Shown: in pieces, positions 1 to 8,205 of the stretch
Layout: the number at the start of each line of letters is the position of its first letter
Position numbering within the stretch: the first letter of the stretch is position 1
NCBI RefSeq assembly: GCF_003427025.1
Contig: NZ_QVAI01000001.1
Location: 921,358 to 985,357, forward strand
Length of the DNA: 64,000 bases
From: Jiangella endophytica
GTDB lineage: Bacteria; Actinomycetota; Actinomycetes; Jiangellales; Jiangellaceae
Reading direction: 5' to 3'
Position numbers and translations under genes: made by a program
Notes under the pieces: generated by a model
Told to the model about the DNA's origin: nothing
The model's input: the letters and a program-made list of their open reading frames with translations, nothing else
The model's database searches: none

Positions 1-136
1 GATGTGCGTCATGAACGTCGACGTCGAGGGGCTGACCTCGTCGGACGGCTTCGAGTTCGTCGTGGGCGACGGCTTCACCGCGCCCATCGAGCCGAGCGAT
101 GACACGGAACTGATCGGAGAGGTGTTGATCTCGTGA
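1..136 (+). CDS. C-terminal fragment of an unidentified protein (5' end outside window)
   Basis: Only about 44 codons are present, read in the frame that ends at TGA 134-136. The visible tail is acidic and ends LIGEVLIS; I recognise no domain. Its stop shares bases with the GTG of the next gene (GTGA), so it is probably the upstream partner in an operon with the thioredoxin-fold lipoprotein. Function cannot be inferred from what is inside the window. Confidence 0.6.
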   Translation, partial: MCVMNVDVEGLTSSDGFEFVVGDGFTAPIEPSDDTELIGEVLIS

Positions 137-684
137 GGCGGGTTCTGACCGGTGTGATCGTCGCGGTGCTGGCGCTGGCCGGGTGTTCCGGGTCCGACGA
201 CCCGGCCGCGGTCTCGTTCGAGCTGCCCGGCGAGGTGCCGAGCGACGTGACGTTCATCGACGCGCCGCCGACCGCGCCGCCGGCGCCGTCGTTCGAGCTG
301 GAGCTGCTTGACGGCGCCACCCTCGACCTCGCCGAGCAATGGGCGGAGCGGCCGGTGGTGCTGGTGTTCTTCGAGTCGTTCTGCGAACTGTGCGCGCAGC
401 AGCAGGCCGACATCACCGCGCTCAGCGAGGAGTACCGCGACGCCGTCCTGTTCGTCGGCGTGGGCAGCGCGAGCAGGGCGGACGACGCCGCCGAGTACGT
501 CCGCGAGCACGACATCACCTACCCGGTCGGGTTGAACGCGGACGGCGAGATCTTCCGCCGCTACGGCGTCGACGAGCCGCCGCTGGTGGCGTTGATCGCC
601 CGCGGCGGACAGCTGGTCCGCGGCTGGCCCGGCGGCGTGGACGACCTCGGTGCGCAGCTGACGGAGTTCGTCGTCGCCGAATGA
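133..684 (+). CDS. thioredoxin-fold (TlpA/redoxin-like) lipoprotein
   Basis: The 183-residue product starts with a short basic stretch and a hydrophobic segment ending in a lipobox (LALAGC, Cys18), so it should be anchored outside the membrane. A redoxin domain follows: the strand VVLVFF leads into FCELCAQQ (Cys84 and Cys87), in the place of the usual WCxxC, and a DEPPLVALI segment lies where the cis-proline loop is expected. Known relatives reduce or oxidise extracytoplasmic thiols. The CELC active site without the preceding Trp is unusual, so the redox potential and direction are uncertain. The GTG start overlaps the previous stop, which suggests translational coupling. Confidence 0.8.
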   Translation: MRRVLTGVIVAVLALAGCSGSDDPAAVSFELPGEVPSDVTFIDAPPTAPPAPSFELELLDGATLDLAEQWAERPVVLVFFESFCELCAQQQADITALSEEYRDAVLFVGVGSASRADDAAEYVREHDITYPVGLNADGEIFRRYGVDEPPLVALIARGGQLVRGWPGGVDDLGAQLTEFVVAE

Positions 685-712
685 CCGTGCCGGATTCATC
701 CCATTCATCCGG

Positions 713-731
713 GTAGCATGTGATATGTTAC
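713..731. promoter_or_regulatory. 19-bp dyad upstream of the PucR regulator, possible operator
   Basis: A dyad with pattern GTAnCATnTnAnATGnTAC lies 20 bp before the ATG of the PucR-type gene and would overlap its promoter. TTCATCC is also repeated just upstream (about 695-710). Position and symmetry suggest an operator, perhaps autoregulatory. This is inference from the sequence only. Confidence 0.45.
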
Positions 732-750
732 TGCGCGGGCGGAGGTGACC

Positions 751-2064
751 ATGGAACTCTCGATGCAGCAGATCCTGGAGAGCCTGGCGCAGCGGGTGGG
801 GCGGCCCGCCGTGCTCGAAGACCGGTTCATGCGCCTCCTCGCGTTCAGCTCGCACGAACGGCCGATCGACGACGTGCGCGAGGACTCCATCCTGCGCCGG
901 CACGCCTCGTCCGAGGTGCGCGGCTGGCTCAAGCGGTTCGGGCTGCCGAACCAGCGCCGGCCGCTGCGGCTGCCCGCCAACCCGGAGCTGCACATGCTGC
1001 CCCGGGTCTGCGTGCCGGTCGTCTACCGCGGCAAGCTGCTCGGCCACCTGTGGTTCGTCGACGCCGACGGCAGCATGAGCGACACCGACCTCGACGCGTG
1101 CATGCAGGGCGCGGCCGAGCTGGGTGAGTGGCTGCACCGCGAGAGCGTGGCCAGCCTGTTCTCGTCCGCCCGGCTGGCCGACACCATGCACATGCTGCTG
1201 AGCAGCTCACCGATGAGCACCCAGGCGGCCCGCAGCCTCATCGACGCCGGCTACATGCCGGCGCGCGACGGCGTCGTGGCCGTGGTGCTGCAGGGCGTGC
1301 CGCGCCGTTCGTCCGCCGTCGACATCGAGGACGCCCTCGCCCAGGGCGTCGCCGACTTCCGCCGCGTCGTCCGGCGCGGGCAGGCGCTCGACCTCATCAA
1401 CCGCGACCACGCCGTCCTCCTGCTGTCCTGCGCCGGCGACCACGACATCTACGTCGACGAGCGGGTCGAGACGCTGGTCGACCTGATCCGGACCGCCCTC
1501 GCCGCCGGCGGCTCCGACGCCGCCCTGGTCGTCGGCGTCGGCAGCCGACGCGACGCGCTGGAGGACGCCTACGCCTCGTTCCGCGAGGCCCGCATGTCCG
1601 CCGACGCCGCCCGCCTGCTCCCCGGCCTCGGCGACGTCGTGCACTGGTCCCGCCTGGGCATCCACCAGATCGTCGTCAAACTGGCGTCGCTAGGTGAGGA
1701 GGTGCCGACGGTCCACCCCGGCCTGGGCAACCTGCTCGACGACCCCGACGCGCTGCCGCTGCTGGAGACGCTCGAGACCTACCTCGACGTCGCCGGCAAC
1801 GCCCAGCTCACCGCCGAACGCCTCAACCTGCACCGGACGTCGCTGTACTACCGGCTGCAGCGGCTGGAGCAGCTCGCGCACACCAACCTCAAGAGCGGAG
1901 CCGAGCGGCTGGCGCTGCACCTGTCGCTCAAGGTCGCGCGGATGACCGGCCAGTACGCACCCCGCCAGGCCGGCCTGACGGACGCGGCGGCGCCCGCGGG
2001 AGCGACCGCCGGTGCGACCGGCACCGACAACGTCACTCCGTTCCCCTCGGTCGCCTCCCGCTGA
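751..2064 (+). CDS. PucR-family transcriptional regulator
   Basis: A 437-residue regulator. The N-terminal third resembles the sensory part of PucR/CdaR proteins, and a central GGDEF-like region (about 200-300) contains LVVGVGSRRDAL and YASFREARMS. The C-terminal PucR helix-turn-helix is clear around TAERLNLHRTSLYYRLQRL. Family members activate nearby catabolic genes in response to metabolites. A GTG two codons upstream (745) is possible, but GGAGG at 741-745 is properly spaced for the ATG at 751. The tail after about residue 400 is Ala/Gly/Thr-rich. The gene is followed directly by a decayed glycosidase-like fragment, so its original target may be lost here. Confidence 0.9.
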   Translation: MELSMQQILESLAQRVGRPAVLEDRFMRLLAFSSHERPIDDVREDSILRRHASSEVRGWLKRFGLPNQRRPLRLPANPELHMLPRVCVPVVYRGKLLGHLWFVDADGSMSDTDLDACMQGAAELGEWLHRESVASLFSSARLADTMHMLLSSSPMSTQAARSLIDAGYMPARDGVVAVVLQGVPRRSSAVDIEDALAQGVADFRRVVRRGQALDLINRDHAVLLLSCAGDHDIYVDERVETLVDLIRTALAAGGSDAALVVGVGSRRDALEDAYASFREARMSADAARLLPGLGDVVHWSRLGIHQIVVKLASLGEEVPTVHPGLGNLLDDPDALPLLETLETYLDVAGNAQLTAERLNLHRTSLYYRLQRLEQLAHTNLKSGAERLALHLSLKVARMTGQYAPRQAGLTDAAAPAGATAGATGTDNVTPFPSVASR

Positions 2065-2359
2065 CGCGCTCACTCCGTTCGGGGCGGCCACCGCCCGGGC
2101 GAGGCCTGGCGCAGTCGCGTGGACGCCCGAGACCGCGCTGCTGGCGCTTGCGCTGGCCGGCAACGGCGACCACGAGGACGCCGACCGGCTGCTGACGTTC
2201 CTCGACAGCTACCGCACGCCACTCGGCTCACTGCCTGAGAAGGTCGACTCCGAGGCCACTCCGGCCTCGGTCGCCCCCCTCGCGTGGACGTCGTCGCTGG
2301 TGCTGCTCACGCTCGCCGAACTGGAGGACGGCCTCCCGGTCGTGCCGGCCGCGCATTAG
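2065..2359 (+). pseudogene. remnant of a GH15-like (glucoamylase-type) glycosidase C-terminus
   Basis: The frame ending at TAG 2357-2359 encodes VAWTPETALLALALAG, then a segment with RTPLGSLPEKV and SVAPLAWTSSLVLLTLAEL. This is the pattern of the last helices of bacterial GH15-type (alpha/alpha)6 glycosidases. No start codon or upstream catalytic domain exists: the frame runs backwards into the 3' end of the PucR gene. I read it as the leftover 3' end of a deleted gene. The family assignment rests on motif memory and is moderate in certainty. Confidence 0.5.
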
Positions 2360-2367
2360 TCGCCGTT

Positions 2368-2423
2368 CCATGATCATCAACCGTTGGCGACGTCATGGCG
2401 TCGCTGACGGTTGATGATCATGG
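2368..2423. repeat. long perfect palindrome, probable terminator
   Basis: A 17-bp arm at 2368-2384 (CCATGATCATCAACCGT) has its exact reverse complement at 2407-2423. An inner 6-bp stem (GCGACG/CGTCGC at 2387-2392 and 2399-2404) leaves a 6-nt loop. The RNA would form a very stable hairpin just after the glycosidase remnant. No U-run follows, as is common in GC-rich actinobacteria. Confidence 0.75.
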
Positions 2424-2516
2424 TGGGTGCAGGGTTCCGGCCGGTTGGGGACGTGGGCTTCTCGTTTGGTCGGTGGGCGGGCGCGACGGTGGTCCGGTGG
2501 GCGGGTGCACGGTGGA

Positions 2517-2598
2517 CCGATGCGCCGATGCGCCGATGCGCCGATGCGCCGGTGGGCCGGTGGGCCGGTGGGCCGGTGGGCCGGTGGGCCGGTGGGCG
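2517..2598. repeat. octamer tandem array (TGCGCCGA then GGTGGGCC)
   Basis: Almost four copies of TGCGCCGA (from 2521) are followed without a break of phase by six copies of GGTGGGCC (2551-2598, the last with one change). The 8-bp period is kept across the change of unit. This is a VNTR-like array without spacers. Confidence 0.9.
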
Positions 2599-2819
2599 GG
2601 TGCTCGCTGCGCGGTCGGTGGTCGTCGATCGCCGTTGTCGCGTTTGGGTGGGCGTTCGTGGGCGTGGAGCGGACGTCTCGCTCTGGAGGTCGGCGCGCTG
2701 GCGTCCGTCGCTCGGGTGTCGGCTGGGTTGGCTGTGGTTCCCGGGCCTCGTGGTGCCCGGCGTGGCAGGTGTGGTGTCCACGGAGTGAGATTTTCCGGCG
2801 ATTCGGGGGCCATGCCTAG

Positions 2820-2890
2820 GACTGTGTTCGCTCTGCGAGGCATGCATGCCTGGTGGAGCGTGAGCACACCTGCTGAACGTGATCATTTCC
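2820..2890. repeat. dispersed GCATGC palindrome, copy A1 (degenerate left arm)
   Basis: The core AGGCATGCATGCCT is at 2838-2851 and the right outer arm (CTGAACGTGATCA) at 2873-2885. The left outer arm seen in the better copies is eroded. It belongs to the same family as the copies near 15963, 43574, 52243 and 52966. Confidence 0.75.
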
Positions 2891-3150
2891 GGGAGGGTTG
2901 GGCCGGGACGGCGGTCGTGTGGGGCCACGGGTCGGCGGGCGGACTCCGGGACCACGCCAGCGGAGCCCGAGGTGTGTCCAGACTCGCCCCGTCCCCCTGA
3001 TAGCTGCCAGGTTCTTGGCCGCGGAATCGCGGGTCAAGCGGTCATCGCCGGCGCGAAGCGCCCGTCAGTCCGCTGGAGGCGCGGTTGCGCGGCTGAGAAC
3101 ATGGGCAGCAGGGGGACGGCGAACGGCACGAACCCAACACACGTCCACCC

Positions 3151-3201
3151 GAGCCAACGAGCGCGCCGAGCCAACGAGCGCGCCGAGCCAACGAGCGCGC
3201 C
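3151..3201. repeat. three tandem copies of a 17-bp unit
   Basis: GAGCCAACGAGCGCGCC is repeated exactly three times in gene-free DNA about 120 bp beyond the 3' end of the M6-type protease gene. No function is evident. Confidence 0.9.
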
Positions 3202-3320
3202 GAGCCGGCCGGACGAGCACGCCCGCAGCGAACGTGGCGCGGAAAGCGGGCCGGACAGGAACCGGCCACCGGGGCCGCCGCTGCGGTCGGCGGCACCCGG
3301 TGGCCGGTGGGGCGAGGCGA

Positions 3321-5681
3321 TCAGTCGGTCGGCAGCTCCGCCGCCAGCGACACGAGCGCCGCGCTGATCAGGGTGCGGGCCCCCGTGCCGGCGAGGTCCT
3401 CGGCGTGACCCGTGAACCGCTCCAGCGCCCGCTCCGCCGCGCGGCCGGTGGACCGCTCGGCGATGTCCAGCTGCGCCTTCAGTCGCTGCTGCTCGCCCTG
3501 GGTCAGGAACCCGTCGGCACGGTAGTCCGCGAGCAGGCCGCGGGCGTTGTCGTAGCCGGCCTCGACGGAGTCGGCGGACAGCTCGACCTCGACGGTGACG
3601 GTGGCGTCCGCGTCGGTCTCGCTGGTGGCCGTGACGGTGAGCGTCGCCGTGTCGGAGGCGCCCTCGCCCGCGCTGGCGTAGGCCCAGACCGGCACGGTGC
3701 CGCCGGCCGCCGCCGCCTTGATCTCGTACGGCAGGGTCACGTCCCAGCCCTCGCCCTCGACGGTCGAGGTGATCCGGTACACGTCCGAGCCGTAGATGCC
3801 CGCGCCGGCCTGGCCGGTGTTGGTCAGCGGCAGGTCGACCAGGGCGGTCGAGTCGCCGACGGCGTACGTGGTGGCCTCGCCCAGGGCGACGCCGCGCTCG
3901 TACGGACCGGCGGCGTCGGTGTTGCGGACCGCGACGTCGTAGAACAGCTCGCCCGCCCCGTCCCGGTAGGTGTCCAGGACGTAGAAGTGCAGCTTGTTCG
4001 GTGCGTCGACGTACTCGTACTCGCTGCCCGACGCGGTGCCGGCGTGGAACGTCGCGTCGTCGAGCTGACGCGGGTCGCCCTTGACGACGGGGACCGGCTC
4101 GCCGCCCGCCTCGGTGGCGTTGCCCGGCCGGTAGAAGTCGATCCGGCCGATGTCGTTCGGGTTCGCGTCGACCAGCCAGGCGCGCGGCGAGCCGCTGTTC
4201 CGGGACTGCCCGATCAGCACGCCGTGCCCGGCGACGAAGGAGTCGTTGCCGACCCGCTCGACCACCTCGACGTTGAACTGGTTCCAGGCGGTGCTGCTGG
4301 GCGTGCAGAAGAACGGGTCGTCGGTGCGCGCCTCGCAGGCGCCCGGGACGAACGCGCTGTCGAGCGCGACGCTCAGGCCCACCAGGTCACCGTCAGGGAT
4401 GTACTCGCGGCCCTTGATCGGCGTGACGGCGACGCCCTCCTGCGCGAGACCCGCCCGGGTGAGGCTGACGAACTCGTTCGCCTTGACGACGCCGAGCCGG
4501 CCCTGACCGGTGGTCTTGAAGTACAGCGTGTGGTGCGGGCCGAGCGCCGAGCCGCCGGCGTTGGGGACCTGCCAGCGGTTGTGCGTGCCACCGGGACCGT
4601 TGAACGAGCCGCGGCTCATCATCTCCCAGTAGCCGGTGCCGGCTCGGCCGGTGCCCGGGTCGAACGGGTTGTTGTAGTTGTCCGGCAGCCCGCGCAGGTG
4701 GCTGAACTCGTGCGCGAACACGCTGAGGCCGGAGTTCTCCGCCTGGGTGGACGTGCCGCCGCCGGCGTTCGGCCAGTGGTTGGCCGCCGACTGCCACGAG
4801 GTCCACGGGACGTAGCGGGTCGGGACGGCGTTGGGGATCGGGTTGCCGGCCGCGTTGAGCACCGGGCCCTCGGTCGCGCCGGGCGGGCCGAACTCGGGCG
4901 TGACGTCCGCGGGGGTGCGGAACATCATCTCGCCGAACTCCTGCCAGGTCGACGTCTCGTCGTGGCCGGCGGTGACGTAGAAGCCGTTGTCGAACCCGCA
5001 CAGGGTCGTGGTGCAGCCGATGTCCGCGCGCCAGAGCGCGCTGGCGTCGTTGCGTAGGTTCTTGTTACACGAGTCGCCGGCCGGGCAGATCGAGTTCGGG
5101 CCGGTGACCGGCGCGTTCGACTGCGCGCCGTACTCGTGCAGCTTGCCCGGCAGCAGATAGGGGCCGAAGACCTCGACGGTCGCGCCGATGCGGCCGTGGC
5201 TGGTCTCCATCCAGTAGCCGTGCAGCGTCTGGCCCTCGTTGTACTCGTTGGGGACCGCGTAGTAGTCGTAGAACCACTGGTTGAGCTCGTCGTGCGCCAC
5301 CGGCTTCCACGGCGGCAGCGGGTTGCCGAACGGGTGCGACTCCGGTTCCTGGCTGATCAGGAACGGCTGGTCGGTGTACTCCACCAGGATGACCGCGGTG
5401 CGGTACTGGCTCTCCGAGCCCTGGCTGGTGGTGTCCTGGTTCCACTCCTCGGGCCGGACCGGGACGTAGTCGTCCCAGGTCATGTCGGCCTGTTCCTTCC
5501 AGACCTGCTGGTCGACGGGGACGATCGGGCTGGTGCCGGCGTCGTCGGCCACACCGTCCTCGGCGTTGGCCGTCACGACGCCCGCCGAGGCCGAGAGTGC
5601 CAGCGCCGCCGCGCCGACGATCGCTCTGGCCCGCCAGGCCCTCCCGCGTCTCGCGGGCCGCCGTTCTGTACTCGCCGTCAC
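3321..5681 (-). CDS. secreted M6-like (immune inhibitor A type) metalloprotease
   Basis: A 786-residue exported protein with an Arg-rich N-terminus and a hydrophobic signal segment (about 20-40). The zinc motif HEFSHLRGLPD (residues 324-334) fits HExxHxxGxxD of metzincin-like M6 peptidases, with Glu325 as catalytic base. A downstream GTGYWEMMSRGSF segment matches the Met-turn region of this family. The C-terminal part is beta-rich and ends in a helical tail. Relatives degrade extracellular proteins. It lies just downstream of the S8 protease on the same strand, with 142 bp between them, and both genes share an upstream GACATCTGTC box, suggesting co-regulation. Confidence 0.85.
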   Translation of the reverse strand: MTASTERRPARRGRAWRARAIVGAAALALSASAGVVTANAEDGVADDAGTSPIVPVDQQVWKEQADMTWDDYVPVRPEEWNQDTTSQGSESQYRTAVILVEYTDQPFLISQEPESHPFGNPLPPWKPVAHDELNQWFYDYYAVPNEYNEGQTLHGYWMETSHGRIGATVEVFGPYLLPGKLHEYGAQSNAPVTGPNSICPAGDSCNKNLRNDASALWRADIGCTTTLCGFDNGFYVTAGHDETSTWQEFGEMMFRTPADVTPEFGPPGATEGPVLNAAGNPIPNAVPTRYVPWTSWQSAANHWPNAGGGTSTQAENSGLSVFAHEFSHLRGLPDNYNNPFDPGTGRAGTGYWEMMSRGSFNGPGGTHNRWQVPNAGGSALGPHHTLYFKTTGQGRLGVVKANEFVSLTRAGLAQEGVAVTPIKGREYIPDGDLVGLSVALDSAFVPGACEARTDDPFFCTPSSTAWNQFNVEVVERVGNDSFVAGHGVLIGQSRNSGSPRAWLVDANPNDIGRIDFYRPGNATEAGGEPVPVVKGDPRQLDDATFHAGTASGSEYEYVDAPNKLHFYVLDTYRDGAGELFYDVAVRNTDAAGPYERGVALGEATTYAVGDSTALVDLPLTNTGQAGAGIYGSDVYRITSTVEGEGWDVTLPYEIKAAAAGGTVPVWAYASAGEGASDTATLTVTATSETDADATVTVEVELSADSVEAGYDNARGLLADYRADGFLTQGEQQRLKAQLDIAERSTGRAAERALERFTGHAEDLAGTGARTLISAALVSLAAELPTD

Positions 5682-5800
5682 TGCGCCCTCCCATGAGTAG
5701 ACGCCGGTCCGCGGGGGATGGCGGACCGGTCCGGCGACCGTAGGCCGTGGGAGGACCCACGGTCACCGGACAGGTGCATGGACATCTACGGCGCTAGTCG

Positions 5801-5810
5801 GACATCTGTC
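5801..5810. promoter_or_regulatory. GACATCTGTC box upstream of the M6-like protease
   Basis: The dyad GACA-TC-TGTC occurs 120 bp before the M6 protease start, and an extra GGACATCT lies at 5780-5787. An identical decamer precedes the S8 protease. It is a candidate shared operator, inferred from repetition and position. Confidence 0.35.
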
Positions 5811-5823
5811 GATAGCTCCGGGT

Positions 5824-7935
5824 TCACTCGCCGCGGCCGCGGTTGACGAGCGTGAACGCGCGGGTCTGCTCGGTGTTGTCGTTGGCGTCGACCGAGCGGT
5901 ACTCGACGGTGTGCTCGCCGAGGGCGCGGATCCGGAACGGCGCCTCGTACGCCGTCCAGGCTCCGCCGTCGATCCGGTACTCCGTGCGGGCCACGCCGGA
6001 ACCCCACGAGTCGCCGGCGCTCAGCGTCACCGTCGGGTTCGTGTACTGGCCGTCGCGGTCCGGGCGCTGGTTGAGGGCGTGCTCCGTCGCCGGCGCGTCG
6101 ACCTCGATGGAGCGCAGCGCCGCCCGCAGGTCCGGCCGCGGGCCGATGTTCTCGTGCGTGTTCGTGGTCTGCGGCGCGCCGGTTTCCCGCAGCAGGTCGT
6201 TGATCTGCGCGGTCGTCCACGGGCCGAGCCCGACGGCGGTGACGTAGGACTGGACGGCGACGACGGCGTTGGTGACGATCGGACCGGCGCCGGACGTGCC
6301 GCTGAACGAGCGCGAGTACGCCCGGTTGTGGTCGTTGCCCAGCTCGGCGCAGAGCACGTTGCAGTAGCCGGTCGTGTAGATGTCCTGGCCCCAGGCCTGC
6401 AGGTCGAACCGCTGGCCGTAGTTCGAGAAGCTCAGCCGGGCCCGTGCCGGGTCGTTGGCCCGCAGGCCGCTGCCGCCCGCGCCGACGAAGATCGAGCCGG
6501 AGTGCTGGACGGCGGGGTCGAACCACTTGACCCCGTTGAGCGTGTACATCGGGTCGTCGGTGTTGGTGTTGCCGTTGCCGCCGGTGAGCACGACGTTCGC
6601 CCCCATCGCCGTCAGCACCTTGTTGGCCTCGAAGACCGCCGGGATCCACTCCAGCGGCGCGTACCGGCTGCCGCCGAGCGGGCTGCCGGTCTGCTGCTCC
6701 AGGATGAGCGCGTCGCCGGGCCGGACGAAGGGCTGGCCGGCCTCGTCGCGCAGGGTCGCGACGAACGCCAGTGCCGGTCCGGGCCGCCACGACGTCCGGC
6801 CGTTGCCGAGGTCCTCGACCGGCGAGATGCCGTAGATGTCGACGTCCGGCACGCCACCGGTCACGCCGTAGCCGTTGTCCTTGGCGGCGATCTCGCCGAA
6901 CACCGCGGTGCCGTGGTCGTCGCCGAAGGTGTCGATGCGCACGAACCGGCCCTGCCCGATGTCGCTGGACCAGTCCAGCTGCAGGTCCTCGTGGAACGGG
7001 TTCCAGTTGTACTCGAGGTCGATCACCCGGATGCCGGCGCCGCGGACCCGCGGGTCGCCGCGGACGAGTTCGGCGTCGATGCCGTTGTGGGTGTCCGACG
7101 GGCGCAGGTAACCCTGCTGCGGGGTGAGGTCCGGCGTCGGCTCGGCCGGCGGCGGGGCCGGCTCCGGCGACGGGTAGGCGTAGACGACCTCCGGCAGCGC
7201 GGTCAGCTCGGCCAGGACGGCGTCGACGTCGGCGTCGGCCGGCAGCAGCGCCGTGTACCAGGACGCGAGGTCGGGCAGCGGCTCGGCCGACCGGGCCTGC
7301 GCCCGGCCGGTGGCGGCCGCGAGGCCGGCGACCTGCGTGGGCTCGACGAACGGAATGAGAGCGCTCACATCGTGCCGGTCGAGGACGTCGCGGACGTCGT
7401 CCAGGCTCGCGCCCGAGGTGCTGCGCAGCGTCGCCTCGCTGCCGCCGCGGACCCGGTGGCCCTCGGCGAACTTGATCTCCAGGCTGACCTCGGGCGCGAC
7501 GGCCGCGGCGCCGCCCACGTCCGCGCCGTCGCCGGTGCTCGCGCTCACCTGCAGGGCGCCGGTCGACGGCGTCAGCTCGCCGGCCGCGGTCAGGTGCTGC
7601 TTGTCGACGTGCACGACGAGGTCGTCGGCGCCGTCGCCGTCGACGTCGTTGACGTGGCCGATGACGGCGCCGGACTCGGACCGGGCCGCCGCGACGTCGC
7701 CGACGGTGACGGTGTCGAGGTCGATCTCCGTGACGTCGACGGCCGGGGAGCCGTGCACCGTCACCGGGATCAGGCCGGGCCCGGCGAGGTTGACGTGGCC
7801 GGACAGCCCGGCCGAGACGTCGACCTCGAGGCCGGGACGGTCGGCCGGCCCGGCCTGCGCGGGCGGGGCCAGGAGGGCGTAGCCGGTCACCGCGAGGGTG
7901 CCGAGCGCCACCCCCGTTCGGAAGCGTCGTGCCAT
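5824..7935 (-). CDS. secreted subtilisin-like (S8) serine protease with C-terminal beta domain
   Basis: A 703-residue protein with a signal peptide (about 1-28, ending PPAQAG) and a long N-terminal propeptide-like region that includes a calcium-type DVDGDGADD stretch. The S8 domain shows Asp306 (VIDLEYN), His341 (FGDDHGTAVFG), oxyanion Asn near 454 (LTGGNGN) and Ser548 (FSGTSGAGP). The last 100 residues (YRIDGGAW, YRSVDANDN) look like an OmpL47/Ig-type domain often found after proteases and glycosidases. It should act outside the cell. The gene diverges from the small secreted protein at 8206. Confidence 0.88.
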   Translation of the reverse strand: MARRFRTGVALGTLAVTGYALLAPPAQAGPADRPGLEVDVSAGLSGHVNLAGPGLIPVTVHGSPAVDVTEIDLDTVTVGDVAAARSESGAVIGHVNDVDGDGADDLVVHVDKQHLTAAGELTPSTGALQVSASTGDGADVGGAAAVAPEVSLEIKFAEGHRVRGGSEATLRSTSGASLDDVRDVLDRHDVSALIPFVEPTQVAGLAAATGRAQARSAEPLPDLASWYTALLPADADVDAVLAELTALPEVVYAYPSPEPAPPPAEPTPDLTPQQGYLRPSDTHNGIDAELVRGDPRVRGAGIRVIDLEYNWNPFHEDLQLDWSSDIGQGRFVRIDTFGDDHGTAVFGEIAAKDNGYGVTGGVPDVDIYGISPVEDLGNGRTSWRPGPALAFVATLRDEAGQPFVRPGDALILEQQTGSPLGGSRYAPLEWIPAVFEANKVLTAMGANVVLTGGNGNTNTDDPMYTLNGVKWFDPAVQHSGSIFVGAGGSGLRANDPARARLSFSNYGQRFDLQAWGQDIYTTGYCNVLCAELGNDHNRAYSRSFSGTSGAGPIVTNAVVAVQSYVTAVGLGPWTTAQINDLLRETGAPQTTNTHENIGPRPDLRAALRSIEVDAPATEHALNQRPDRDGQYTNPTVTLSAGDSWGSGVARTEYRIDGGAWTAYEAPFRIRALGEHTVEYRSVDANDNTEQTRAFTLVNRGRGE

Positions 7936-8078
7936 GAAGTGTCTCCTTGTCGTCGCGGGAAACGAACGAAGGACAACGTCATGCCGGCGGGCATGACTGG
8001 TCGTGATGACGCCCGAACATAGGCAACCCGGGATGAATGGTCACCGGGCATGTGTCTGAAACCCCGTGCGGCCGGGCC

Positions 8079-8088
8079 GACATCTGTC
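8079..8088. promoter_or_regulatory. GACATCTGTC box upstream of the S8 protease
   Basis: Same decamer as at 5801-5810. It lies 144 bp upstream of the S8 gene on its promoter side, within the divergent region shared with the 8206 gene. Confidence 0.35.
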
Positions 8089-8097
8089 CTAGCCGAC

Positions 8098-8125
8098 GAT
8101 GAGAGCAGTCTCACCGCCGCCTCAC
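8098..8125 (+). promoter_or_regulatory. predicted response-regulator site S1
   Basis: GATGAGA, 4 nt, TCTCAC, 5 nt, CCTCAC. The last two half-sites form a direct repeat of period 11, as expected for OmpR/PhoB-type regulators, and the first is inverted. It lies 80 bp before the ATG at 8206. Identical spacing is seen at 29047, 32402 and 33683. Confidence 0.6.
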
Positions 8126-8205
8126 CCGGCCGCCCGATCGGCTCCGGAACGCTCGGACGCAGAGAGCCGGCAGCACCGGCCGGCCGCTGCGAAGGGACAG
8201 GACCC

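Larger units (their letters stand above)
2424..3320. other. gene-free region rich in low-complexity and repeat DNA
   Basis: About 900 bp between the hairpin and the M6 protease gene shows no convincing gene on either strand. Open frames here translate into runs such as GGPVGRWAGG or PPAHRPTG and have no ribosome-binding sites. The region holds an octamer array, one degenerate copy of the dispersed GCATGC palindrome and a 17-bp tandem repeat, listed separately. Confidence 0.7.

Noticed and set aside
2517..2598. Possible CRISPR-like array
   Set aside because: Units are 8 bp, contiguous and without spacers, and no cas gene is near.
2395..3000. Open frames coding for GGPVGRWAGG- or PPAHRPTG-type proteins
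   Set aside because: They follow the octamer array in several frames on both strands, lack ribosome-binding sites and have no domain; this is repeat DNA without stops.
2898..8022. Very long open frames antisense to the M6 and S8 protease genes
   Set aside because: They mirror the G/C third-position bias of the real genes; products are Arg/Ala/Val-rich without motifs, while the minus-strand genes have signal peptides and catalytic residues.
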